Origin: Balaenoptera acutorostrata
Taxonomy: Eukaryota > Chordata > Mammalia > Artiodactyla > Balaenopteridae
Direction: 5' to 3'
Assembly (NCBI RefSeq): GCF_949987535.1
Contig: NC_080065.1
Span: 40,463,239-40,527,238, forward strand
DNA length: 64,000 nt
The notes below the pieces were generated by a model. It made no database searches. It had not been told where the DNA came from and saw only the letters and a list, made by a program, of their open reading frames with translations. Below are positions 13,157 through 24,190 of this stretch, piece after piece. How positions within the stretch are numbered: position 1 is the first letter of the stretch; each line of letters opens with the position of its first letter. Made by a program: the position numbers and the translations under genes.

Positions 13157-14124
13157 TTTTTTTTTTTTTAAATTGGTTTATCTTTATATTATGTTGAGCT
13201 CTAAGTGGTCTTTTTGTATTTTGCATGTAAGTCCTTTTTCTCAAATATATGTTTCAAGTATTTTCTCTGAAGTCCCTGGATTGTCCCTTCATTTTCTTGA
13301 TGGCATCTTTCAAAAAGCAAACTGAGGGCAAAACAGTTGATTTGACTTACTTAAAATTACCTGGCTTATAAATGTTATGTCTGAAATTTGAACTCAAGTC
13401 TTCATTTTCCAAATCCTAGCTCTTAGCCATTGTGCTATGTTGCTGAAGAGTATTGAAATAATTCATTTATTTAGATTGAAATATTTTAATGAATGGCTAC
13501 AATTTTTTTATGAATTTTAAATTTGTTTTATTTCTGTATATATGAATTGGATCTCTAAGTATTAAAGTTTAAAATTAAAATAATTGATATACATTTGATA
13601 AAAACAATATAAATGCATTATTTGAATAACTTTTAAACAAATGTATTGGAAATGCTTTCTTTTTTTGTTTGTTTGTTTTAACTTATTTTATATTGGAGTA
13701 TAGCCGATTAACAATGTTGTGATAGTTTCAGGTGCACAGCAAAGCGACTCAGCTGTACATATCCATGTATCCATTCTCCCCCAGACTCCCCTCGCATCCA
13801 GGCTGCCACATAACATTGAGCAGAGCTCCCTGTGCTATACAGTAGGTCCTTGTTGGTCATCCTTTTTATATATAGCAGTGTGTACATGTCAATCTCCAAC
13901 TCCCTAACTACCCCTTCCCTCCACCCTTCTCCCCCTGGTAACCATAAGATCATTCTCTAAGTCTGTGAGTCCGTTTCTGTTTTGTAAATACGTTCATTTG
14001 TATAATTTCTTTTTATATTCCGCATGTAAGTGATATCATACGATATTTCTCTTTCTCTGTCTGACTTACTTCACTCAGTATGACAATCTCTAGGTCCATT
14101 CATGCTGCTGCAGATGGCATTATT
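13157..14124 (-). mobile_element. 5'-truncated L1 with a probable 3' transduction of about 490 bp
   Basis: 13681-14124 is the L1 3' UTR and ORF2 end in reverse. Its A-rich tail lies at 13657-13680. Then come about 490 bp of other DNA (13168-13656), which itself holds an older L1 ORF2 piece (about 13170-13320) and a MIR (about 13330-13440), and finally a T-run at 13155-13167. The flanking duplication is TCTCAGGATAGTTCTT (13141-13156) against TCTCAGAATAGTTCTT (14125-14140), 15 of 16 identical, and encloses everything. Only a variant signal (AATATA, about 20 bases from the tail) is visible. Confidence 0.75.
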
Positions 14125-14140
14125 TCTCAGAATAGTTCTT

Positions 14141-15717
14141 GATGAACAATTTTTTTCCATATGATTTTGGTGGACCTACCCAGGAGTCTATGAGGTTTCT
14201 GTGGACATCATATAAAGAAACTCTCTTCTAAATATTTGACATCAAACATTTGTTGTGTGGCTGCATGCCAAGCAATGTGCTATTTGTCACTCTGTAGCGT
14301 GCATTTTCCGTGGGGTAATATCACCCTCAAGGGGATAAAAATTTGTTCTTGAGAGGTGAAAATAATCTTACTATATTTTATGTGCAACATGTAGCTATAG
14401 ATACAGTACTACATTAACTGATTTACAATATATCTGTGGTATTAAAATTTCTTGGGGTAGAAACAAATAGAAAAAGAAAAAGGTATAAAATATCTCCTTA
14501 AGGGGGCAATGGAATTGCATTGGAAATGGGAAGGGCTGAGGGAGAAATACTGGGTAAGAGAGGTTTGACTTTAAGCCTTTTAAGTATGCATTGTAACTCA
14601 CCCTAGTTTCCATTAAACATCTCCTTTTAAATATCTCTGAATATATGTTATTTTAATCAAGCCAAAATGTGTTGGTAAGAATATTCAATTCTGGGAGGCA
14701 TAACTATGGGTGTTTCCCACAGTAAGCAATAAAATAAGTCATTTGTTCTTCAAAGCTAAATTTTAGCCATTTTTTCATGTATTTAAAAAATCTCTGAAGA
14801 TAGTTTTACATACTTTATTGGTTCTGACACACTATAGATGTAATTACTTCTAATTTCTTTAATGATATATCTTGGAAAGTTACAAATTATATATAATCTT
14901 TTAGTTTTGTACTTAGTGATATGATTTGGGAAGAAATGATTATTCTCTGAAATAAGAAATATCATCATTTAACATAATTTTGAGTAAATTTATACTTTTA
15001 AAGCTTATAGAAGACTGAAATCTTGGGACCCAGTTTTAAAACAATCAGTAAATTATCTTATAGAAAGAATGAACTAATTGTTTTGTTCCTACAGAACATT
15101 CCTGGTGGGTGATTATTTTCTAGGTATAAATAGTATATAATTTACTACCCAGTGGCATATTTCCTTGGGTGTTTTCTTGTCTTTTATGTTATTCACTTAC
15201 TCCTTCAATACAATTACAGTGAGTTTCACCATCTACTAAGAGGTAAAAATCAAATACCTAGAAAAACACAATGACTAACCTTGGCATTTTAAAAATGAAT
15301 TTTAGACATCATCCAGAAAAATATATCAGCTCTCTCTTATTAATCTGATGCAGGAAATCGCCCTATCAAACAATAATTTTAGCAAAAAAAGCAAAAACAA
15401 AGCAAAACCCACCAAAGCAACAAAAACAAAACAAAACAAAAAAATGAAAGCAAACCCTTGTTTATGTTACTATCAATAGCTTTTCATAATGTGGGTCAAC
15501 TTTCTCAAAGACTTGTATAATTTTGTTATGGAAGGAGGACCTGCCCCTAAGCAAATGAGACTAAAGATCTTATTAAACTTGGTAGATTGTCTTTGGGCAA
15601 CTTTGTTAAATATTATATTTGTTCTACTGGGTTTTAGTTGGAAAGCTAGAAATAACATAGAGAAATTGTAATAATAATTCTTACTTCAAATTTTTCAGGC
15701 TTTTTGTATTTGGCTGA
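14141..15717. other. Unique AT-rich sequence
   Basis: No gene or clear element. An A-rich run with AAAAC/AAAGC units lies at about 15376-15450. Confidence 0.45.
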
Positions 15718-16112
15718 GTGTTATGGGCTGACTTATGCCCTGCCCCTAATTCAGATTTTGAAATTCTAACCCCAGTACCTTAGAATGTGACAGCATTTGG
15801 AAACAGAGTTTTTATGGTGGTAATTAAGTTAAAGAGAGGTCAGCAGGATGGGCTCTAATCCAATAAGACAAAGTGCTTTTAGAAGAAGAGGAAATTTGGA
15901 CATAGATACATACAGAGGGAAAATGATGTGGAAATACAGAGAAAAGATGGCCATCTACAGGTCAAGGAGAGAGGCCTGAGAAGGAAACAACCCTGATGAC
16001 CTGTGGATCTCAGACTTGCAGCCTCCAGAAGTGGAGAAAATAAATGTCTGGTGTTTAAGCTCTCCAGTCTGTGTTACTTTGCTATGACAGCCCTAGAAAA
16101 CTAATATGCCGG
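15718..16112 (+). mobile_element. MLT1-type (ERVL-MaLR) solo LTR
   Basis: Starts TGTTATGGGCTGACTTATGC, has GGGCTCTAATCCAATAAGAC, AAGAAGAGGAAAT and AAATAAATGTCTGGTGTTTA in order, and ends CCCTAGAAAACTAATA. This is the standard MLT1 layout. No internal region follows. Old, non-coding. Confidence 0.85.
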
Positions 16113-16157
16113 GTTGACATTTGTAAAAAGTTCTTTACAATTTTTTGATATAATACA

Positions 16158-16373
16158 CAGTTGACCCTTGATCAACCTGGTTAGGGACACCGATCCTCCA
16201 TGCAGTGGAAAATGCATGTATAGCTTATAGTCGACCCTCTATATGCATGGTTCCTCCACGTCCATAGATTCAACAACTGTGGATTGTGCAGTACTGTAGG
16301 ACATAATTAGCAAAAAAATCTGCATATAAGTGGACCCGTGCAGTTCAAGCCCTTGTTTTTCAAGGATCAACTG
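16158..16373. mobile_element. Tigger2/MER28-type non-autonomous DNA transposon
   Basis: Imperfect terminal inverted repeats CAGTTGACCCTTGATCAAC and, at the right end, the complement CAAGGATCAACTG, with TGGACCCGTGCAGTTCAAGC inside. About 216 bp; no transposase. Confidence 0.75.
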
Positions 16374-17480
16374 TATTATTTTCTGTGTTATTTTCTATCC
16401 ATTTCCATCTCTTTGTTATATAGTTGTCTCTTAGCTAGAATGGTTGGGTAGCTATAGGTAGAATTCTGTGGGATAAAGGAGGTTTCTTTTAAGAGAGAAC
16501 TAAGACTACAGAGTTAGGAAGATACAGGTTTCTTTCTACCTGCATCTTAAATTCTGCCATCTACTTAGTCATTTCTTTCACTTTGAAAAGGCTAATTATA
16601 CTTCCTTCTGCTTCATAATTATACTTGCTGCCACAATGAGGATAGAGTGATGGGACTAAATATTCCATAAAACTGAGATGATACATGCAATGCATCTAGC
16701 AAAGTGCCTGGATAGAAGAGTGATAATAAATACTGGTTCTCTTTCCATCTTCGTTCTCTGCTCTCTTAAAGAAATGCCATACAAAATATAAAATTATCAA
16801 TAACTTAAAGTTGAATAAACATATCATCTAGCTAATTATGAAACTAGTAGTGATAAAGCATTTGTTTATTTAAAATTAATTTTGTCTAATAAATACAGGG
16901 ATTCTTTTCCAGACATTTATTTTTTACATGGAATTTTTATAGAAGCCATCAAATGATATTGTAGACAACATAGAAACAAACACCATGGCTGATCTGATTA
17001 GAGGTAATAATTAATTTCAGAAAATGTACCTACTATGAGTGATCTTTGTTGAGATATAGGTTTTCATCCAGCTGCATCTTCAAATTTCTTAGTCATTACT
17101 CTTGAAATGTATAGAAATTTGTTCTAGGCAGTTCTGATTACAACTGTCTTTGATCATTGTACAGGTTTTTTTTTTTCCTGTAACAAGGAAATCTTCACTT
17201 CTATTTTTTATTTCTATGGCCAAAAGAGAGTATTTTGAGGGCTACTTTGAAGCATGTCTCTCCATTTCTACAAAACCAAAGTCTAACATTGTCAAATGTT
17301 TTAGAAGTACCAAAACTTGTTACAGAAGATTTCTTTATTTTTAACCCACGGGTACTCTTTGTTATTGCCGTTCATGGTAACATACTCACTAATGGTGGAA
17401 TCTGTGTGTATCATAATTTGCAGATTTTATTATTTTGGTCAGATATCTTTCTGACACCCGAAATGCAATATGATTTAAAA
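16374..17480. other. Unrecognised sequence
   Basis: No gene or named element seen. Confidence 0.45.
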
Positions 17481-17493
17481 AAATAAATTTCTA

Positions 17494-17837
17494 GGGACTT
17501 CCTTGGTGGCACAGTGGTTGAGAATCCACCTGCCAATGCAGGGGACACGGGTGCGATCCCTGGGCCGGGAAGATCCTGCATGCTGCGGAGCAACTAGGCC
17601 CGTGCACCACAACTACTGAGCCTGCGCTCTAGAGCCTGTGAGCCACAACTACTGAGCCCACACGCTGCAACTACTGAAGCCTGCGCACCTAGAGCCTGTG
17701 CTGTGCCACAAGAGAAGCCACTGCAATGAGAAGCCCACGCACCGCAACGAAGAGTAGCCCCCGCTCACCGCAACTAGAGAAAGCCCGCACGCAGCAATGA
17801 GGACCCAACACAGCCAAAAATAATAAAATAAATAAAT
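17494..17837 (+). mobile_element. CHR-1-like SINE (long form)
   Basis: Begins GGGACTTCCTTGGTGGCACA and carries the extra ACTACTGAGCC repeats of the older form. It ends in (AATA)n. The 13-bp duplication AAATAAATTTCTA flanks it at 17481-17493 and 17838-17850. Confidence 0.92.
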
Positions 17838-17850
17838 AAATAAATTTCTA

Positions 17851-19626
17851 ATCTTTTCATTCTACATCAGTTCACTTCACTAACCTTCCCATAAATCTGG
17901 CAGTATTATCATCCTGTCTGCTTTCCAGTTAAACACACAGAGAGGTTAAGGACTCTCATTCTTATAATCCTTTGTTCAAACCATTGCCATATCCTACTGC
18001 TGCTTTTTTGTATCATCTATTGAGTGAGTTCTTTCTGCTCTAACCACTTTAAAAGCTTTGTGCAAATAATGAATTCGAGGGTGGACAGCAGCAACATTCT
18101 TTACAGGGACTTTCAATGCTCAGTCATCCCATCTACATTAATCCAATTTTCAAGAATGGTTAGAGAGGCACATCAATGCTGATTGATGACATGAAACACA
18201 GTCACAAGCTGCAGAGATGCAAGAGAATTTCTAATGATGAAAATAATCATCTTCATAATGTGATATTCCTTTAATAAATATTTAGTGAGTACCTACTATG
18301 TGCCAGGTACTATTCTAAGTTATATGTATTTTACTAAGTTCCTCAAACTTCATAATCATGGAATCAGAAGTGAAGGTAAACATCACTTTATAGTATAAAA
18401 CTGTATACTGTGCAGAGACATTTATAAGCCTTAATATGGATGGAAGTTAGTGTATTTAAATGAGATTAAGGGAAAGAATAGGAAAGGTAATTCTGGTATG
18501 GCAAAAACTTACCACTATCTGTCCAGTTAGAGGAAATCAGTTGGTGATGTGTATGTTACACGATCACAAAATTGTTATAATGGAATCTACAGAAGTGACA
18601 CAGAAACTTCGGCAATCTGGAACTCTATTCCACATGAGCAGAACAACTGACGTAGTCTTGCCTGGTCTTATTGACATTTTCATGCCCTGGAGGGTAAAGG
18701 AAGTGATTATACGAACTATCATTTCTGGCCCAATTTTGATCAGCAAGGAGAATTTAGTTCATAAAAGGCCAGTGACAAAAGACTGGAAAAACTGGCCATG
18801 TCATTTTTAAGAATTTGGAGTACCTTAGGAGGAACATTCATTAGATGGGTACTCTAGACTTTAAGAAGAAAGGCTTCAAAAATTTCAGATATGAAAAACT
18901 TAGAAGAAAGCTCAGAAAGGTAGCAAAAGGTGCTAATGATATAACTCTGACAATGCAAATCTCAAATTATTTAAATGAGAAAGAAAATAAGGCTGATAGT
19001 GGAAGAAAATGACATAATTATGCAGAGAACTTATATTATGTCTACAGATCATAAAAAGACATGTACAGAAGATGAAAAGGAAGATGGATAACCAAAAGCA
19101 AGAAAAATAATTTAAAATATAGGAATGTAGCGTGGATTGGCAAGAATAGTGCAGGAAGGTCAACATCCATAATGAGTTGAGGTTTGCAAAATTTGCTACC
19201 GACCATTGTGTTTGGCCTCAAATGGAAATGAGTAGGGCTATTTTGGGTGAAAAGTCAAGACTGTTCTGGTTGATATATTTCCCCCCTTGCTCTCTTGCAC
19301 TTTGCTATTTCTTTCTCTATTAAACAAAGACATTATCTAATATTAAAACAAATTTCCTTTACTTTCCAGTATTCTCCCTAAGTCTTTCTCAGTCCAATAT
19401 GTAGGATTCACAGTTTAAAAACTAATTTTCTAATCTACCAACGTAGGAAATGGAAGGGCCCAAGGCAAAGATGTTAAGCTGAATGTATTGAGGCCACAGG
19501 CTCATAGGTAGAAGATATAAGGAGACCTCAGGATACACATCTTAAATGAAGGGCAAAGGTAAGTACTCACAAGAGGGTATTTTCCTGCCTTCTTGAGATA
19601 TTTCTCTAGGAAATTGTGATAGGATT
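17851..19626. other. Unrecognised sequence with a MIR-like fragment
   Basis: About 18262-18340 (gtgagtacctactatgtgcc) is a MIR or L2 remnant in reverse. An open frame of 116 codons at 18460-18810 shows no domain I recognise and is probably chance. Confidence 0.4.
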
Positions 19627-19963
19627 ATTTTTTTTTAATTTAATTAATTAATTTATTTATTTTTGGCTGCATTGGGTCTTCGTTGCTGTGCGTGGGCTTT
19701 CTCTAGCTGCGGCGAGCAGGGGCTACTCTTTGTTAAGGTGTGCGGGTTTCTCATTGCAGTGGCCTCTCTTATTGCGGAGCACGGGCTCTAGGTGCGCAGG
19801 CTTCAGTAGTTGCAGCTCACAGGCTCTAGAGCACAGGCTCAGTAATTGTGGCTCACGAGCCTAGTTGCTCCGTGGCATGTGGGATCTTCCCGGGCCAGGG
19901 CTCGAACCCGTGTTCCCTGCATTTGCAGGCGATTCTTAACCACTGCACCACCAAGGAAGCCCC
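19627..19963 (-). mobile_element. CHR-1-like SINE
   Basis: Reverse copy ending CCACCAAGGAAGCCCC, more diverged than its neighbour. Directly abutted by the SINE at 19971. Confidence 0.9.
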
Positions 19964-19970
19964 ATTGATT

Positions 19971-20315
19971 TTTTTTTTTTAATTTTTTTTTTTATAGCTA
20001 CTTTATTTATTTATTTCTTTATTTTTGGCTGTGTTGGGTCTTCAGTTCGTGCGAGGGCTTTCTCTAGTTACGGCAAGTGGGGGCCCCTCTTCATCGCGGT
20101 GCAGGGACCGCTCTTCATCGCGGTGCGCGGGCCTCTCACTATCGCGGCCCCTCCCGTTGCGGGCCACAGGCTCCAGACGCGCAGGCTCAGTAGTTGTGGC
20201 TCACGGGCCCAGCTGCTCCGCGGCATGTGGGATCCTCCCAGACCAGGGCTCGAACCCGTGTCCCCTGCATTAGCAGGCAGATTCTCAACCACTGCGCCAC
20301 CAGGGAAGCCCCCCC
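19971..20315 (-). mobile_element. CHR-2-like SINE abutting another SINE
   Basis: Reverse copy with a T-rich tail. Flanked by ATTGATT at 19964-19970 and 20316-20322. Contains an internal tandem duplication of 24 bp: CTCTTCATCGCGGTGC at 20087 and again at 20111. Confidence 0.9.
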
Positions 20316-20322
20316 ATTGATT

Positions 20323-20865
20323 ATTATTAAAATAGTCAACGAGAGAGAAAACTGGGGGCAGAAATGAGGGATGAGCTTTCTTTGGCTTGGCTCTTTTAAA
20401 GATGGTCTGGAAATCTCAAACTTTCCAGTGTACTCTCTTGGCATGCAAAACGTCAAAGCCAGCTCTGATCAGATTCCTGAGGGACCCCAGAAACACCAAA
20501 GATTAATGGAAGATAGTATGGTGTGAGAAATACAACAAAAAGGGGAATTTAAAATTTATATTGCAATTGGAAGAATAAGGAAAATATGGAATGATTTAAG
20601 AAAAGTTGAAATTGTTGACTGTTAGGTAGCTATTAGAATTTTTGTCAAGGAAAATACTTTTCAGGATCATTATAGAAGAAACTAATAATGGAGAGGAGAC
20701 TAATTAAACCCAAGATCTTTCATAAAACAAATAATCGACTAGGTCAATCTCCTGCTTAAAAAACTTTATGGTTTCTCTTTGTACTTAAGGTAATAGTCCC
20801 TCTGACTGTTTCCTCCATCAAATTCTCCTTTATTCTCCCCTTTTCTCTCCTGACAACACATCATT
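20323..20865. other. Unrecognised sequence
   Basis: Nothing recognisable seen. Confidence 0.45.
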
Positions 20866-21060
20866 TAGAAACATTTTTTGTTTTGAGATAATTGTAGGTT
20901 CACACACAGGTGTAAGAAATATTACAAGAGGTTTTTATATACATCACCTGTTTTCCCCCAATGGTGACATATTGCATAATTATAGTACAGTGCTACAACC
21001 AGACAGCAACAGTAAGATCTTACTGTGACTTACAAGTCTTAAGTGAACTGGCTTGCCCCT
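20866..21060 (-). mobile_element. Old L1 3' UTR fragment
   Basis: GAGATAATTGTAGGTTCACA, AATATTACAAGAGG and AATGGTGACATATTGC are typical of reverse L1M 3' ends, and the same order recurs at 43915. Confidence 0.6.
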
Positions 21061-21104
21061 ACTCTCACACCATCACATGACCACAGCAATCTGTTTTCCT
21101 CCTG

Positions 21105-21670
21105 TATCAGTTGTCTGTTGTTGCATAACAAATTATCACACAATTAGTAGCTTAAAACCACACATGAAATATCTTAGTTTTTGTGGGTAAGGCGTCTGAG
21201 CACAACTTAGCTGGGCCCTTTGCTCAGGGTCCCACAGGGCTGCAATCAGGGTGTCAGCCAGGTTGCATTCTCATCTGGAGGCTTGTCTGGGGAAGAATCC
21301 ACTTCCAACTTCCCTTGGGTCAGTGGCAGAATTCACCTCCTTGTGCTTATAGGACTGAGTTCCCTGCTTTCTTACTGGCTGTTAGCTGAGAGCCACTCCA
21401 ACTCCAAGAAGCAGCCATGGTTCCTTTCCATGTGGTCCTCTCACAGCATGATACCTTACATTTTCAAAGCCAGTGAGGGGAGTCTCTCACTCCAGTCTAC
21501 TGTGATGAAGCTCATACAATGCCACTTAATCATGTGAGAGGCAGCTCAACATCTTTGCCACGTAGTGTGAACTAATCAAGGCAGTGATGTGCCTTCTCCT
21601 TTGCTATATTCTTTTATTAAATGTGATACCAAGTAGGGCCCTGTGGGGTTCCTGGACACAAAAGCCCTTC
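21105..21670. mobile_element. Ancient interspersed repeat, family not named, split by an LTR
   Basis: Contains TGTTGCATAACAAATTATCA and TAGTAGCTTAAAACC, a signature shared with copies at 23085, 30500 and 49075. Its end (GGGGAGCCATCTTAGAATTC) appears at about 22260-22300, beyond the LTR, so the LTR inserted into it. Confidence 0.5.
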
Positions 21671-22245
21671 TGTGTCCCCCTTTTCTTTGATTACAGGAAA
21701 TAGGCTTCATTCGGCCTCCATGACTTTCCCTGAGTTCCAATGGCAGATTCAAGCAGTTGTTAATTAGGGAAGGGAAGGGATATGAGACAAGGGAGAAACA
21801 GTCATGGGAAACAATAGTGGAGCCTTGGGGCAAGGTCCTAGTTCCCCATCAAGGGATACACACAACATCTTTGAAACCCCCATCAGGCGGGAGAAGTTAA
21901 TGGTGATGACGGTATGCTGCCCAGAAGCACATAGACCCCAGATGGGTTGAAATCTGAAGGTGGATGATGCTGACTCCTACTTACCTCACCACCAACCAAT
22001 CAGAAGAGTGTCCACGAGCTGGTCACGCCTTCCTTGAACTATTACTATAAAACTTCTCACTACCCTCTCCAAGCTGGGACACACAGTTTCGAGGGCATTA
22101 GCCCGCTGTGGCCCCCTTTACCTGGCAAGGCAATAAAGCTATCCTTTTCTACTTCACCCAAAACTCTGTCTCCGAGATTTAATTCAGTGTCAGGGTACAG
22201 AGGCTGGATTTGGCTTCGAAGGGAGGGAACTTTACTGGTGTAATA
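21671..22245 (+). mobile_element. Class I (ERV1-type) solo LTR
   Basis: Promoter-like order: CCAAT (21996-22000), TATAAAAC (22046), AATAAA (22132-22137), then U5-like CTCTGTCTCCGAGATTTAATT. The start at TGTGTCCC and the end are approximate, as no target duplication was identified. No gag, pol or env sequence lies nearby, so this is a solo LTR left by recombination. Confidence 0.7.
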
Positions 22246-22529
22246 CGAGGGTGCTGAGATTTGGGGAGCCATCTTAGAATTCTGCATACCGGACCTCCAA
22301 ATGTTCCCATCACTCACTCTGCTCCAGCCCCTTGGACATACCTTCCTTCTACTTCTTTCTGTCTCTTCGTAAAGGTAACTAACTGTAGTAGAGAGGCCTT
22401 CCTTCATGACCATCTTATTTAAAATAGCATTTCCATTTATATCCCCTATATTCCTGCCTCCATCATTTTGCTTTATCTAGTTCCATAGCACTTTACACTG
22501 TCTGGCTTAGTACATACTTGTTTGTTTAT

Positions 22530-22660
22530 TGTCTGTTTACCTTCACTAAAATGAAAATTTCATGAGGCAGGGATTTGATCTCTTTTGTTTTCTATCTCTA
22601 GCACTTAGAATGGTGCCTGGTATAAAATTGGTCCACAAATATTTGTTGAATGAACAAACA
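22530..22660 (+). mobile_element. L2 3'-end fragment
   Basis: CATGAGGCAGGGATTTGATC, GCACTTAGAATGGTGCCTGG and AAATATTTGTTGAATGAAC in L2 order. Confidence 0.65.
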
Positions 22661-22751
22661 AATACTTTATTTGGTGAATATGGACAGTATGGTTACATAA
22701 TAGAAATAATTCAGTGCCTGGATTTTTAAAATGAAATAATTTTGTTTGAAG

Positions 22752-22940
22752 GAACATAGTGATTAAGCTCTCAAGCTTGGGATAATACTGCTTGTGTTCA
22801 AATCCTGTTCTCTGACTTAATGTGTCTTTGTGCAGATAATTTTACCTCTTTATGCCTCAATTTTCTCAGCTATGTAATGGCTAAAATAATAGTATTTCTT
22901 CTTTGGGTTTATAAGGAATTCTGGAATAAGACATGGAAAA
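22752..22940 (+). mobile_element. MIR
   Basis: AGTGATTAAGCTCTCAAGCT, then TTCAAATCC and TTATGCCTCAATTTTCTCA: tRNA-derived head and core in order. Confidence 0.7.
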
Positions 22941-23139
22941 TATTTATTAAACCATCTTATAAACAGGAAATTCTCTACCATATCAACAAATGTAATTGCC
23001 AGTGGTAGTTTATTCAGACACAGTGCATTAGATGATTGCCAACTCATCTCTATTTCATATTTTGTGGGCATGTCTGTTTCAATGAATTCTTCCTGCATAA
23101 TAAATTACCTCAAAACTCAGTGGATAAAAATAACTATTT

Positions 23140-23490
23140 TTTAAAATTTATTTTATTTTATTTATTTTTGGCCACATTAGGTCTTCGTTGCTGTGCGTGG
23201 GTTTTTTCTAGTTGTGGTGAGCGGGGGCTACTCTTCATCATGATGCGCGGGCTTCTCATTGCAGGGGCTTCTCTTGTTGCAGAGCACGGGCTCTAGGTGC
23301 GTGGGCTTCAGTAGTTGTGGCACATGGGCTCAGTAGTTGTGGCTCGCGGGCTCTAGAGCGCAGTCTCATTAGTCGTGGTGCACTGGCTTAGTTGCTCCGC
23401 GGCATGTGGGATCTTCTGGGACCAGGGCTCGAACCTGTGTCCCCTGCATTGGCAGGCAGATTCTTAACCACTGCACCACCAGGGAAGCCC
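23140..23490 (-). mobile_element. CHR-1-like SINE inserted in an ancient repeat
   Basis: Reverse long-form SINE ending CCACCAGGGAAGCCCC. It splits an ancient repeat whose halves are at about 23085-23139 and 23491-24020. Confidence 0.9.
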
Positions 23491-24020
23491 CTAAATATTT
23501 TATTACTTCTTATTCTGTGGATCAGAAATTCAGGCAGGGTTCAGTGGGGATGGCTCCTCTGCTTCACATGGTATTAGCTAGGGCAACTCCACTGGAGTTA
23601 ATGGTTTATGATGGCCTCTATTGTTTGTCCAGAGCCTCATCCTGGGTGGCATTATCTGAGATGGCTGAACCTCTCTCTTTTCATGGAGTCTCCAGACTCA
23701 GTTACATGTATTGTCATTTTTCCTTGTGTGACCTCTCTGTCTACATGAAGTTTCATCCACCAAGGCTTATCTCTCCCATCAGGTTATCCAACTTTACCAC
23801 GCAGCTGGCTTCTCAGACGGTGGAAAGGAGAAGCTGATGGCCCTCTTGATGCTGAGGCACAGAGCTGGCCCTGAATCAATTCCACTGTCCTCTGTTGGTC
23901 AAATCTACTCACAGACCAGTCAAGATTTGACAGGAAGGAAATTGACTCCAGCTCTTAATGGAACAAGTGACAGGAGTGTACAGAGACGGAAGGAATTGTT
24001 GGCAGCCATTTAGCAGACGA
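23491..24020. mobile_element. Right part of a split ancient repeat
   Basis: Continues the CTCAAAACTCAGTGGATAAA signature of 23100-23130: TATTCTGTGGATCAGAAATT then a GGGTGGCATTATCTGAGATG-type body. Same unnamed family as 21105 and 30500. Confidence 0.45.
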
Positions 24021-24156
24021 TCTAGCACGAAAACCTAAGAAAATGTTTATTTCTGAAAACTTATAGCAGAGTTTAGAATGTGGATAAAGTAGTGAATATT
24101 ATATTTTTCAAGCTACTTCCTTGTATCTATCCTAAAATGGAATGAGATCAACAAAC

Positions 24157-24158
<2 letters not shown>

Positions 24159-24189
<31 letters not shown>
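24159..24189. repeat. (AC)n microsatellite
   Basis: About 15 AC units. Confidence 0.97.

Positions 24190-24190
<1 letters not shown>

Noticed and set aside
18460..18810. 116-codon plus-strand open frame
   Set aside because: No domain or splice context recognised, and a minus-strand frame overlaps it. Most likely chance.
21671..22245. Complete endogenous retrovirus
   Set aside because: Only one LTR is present, with no gag, pol or env-like sequence nearby.
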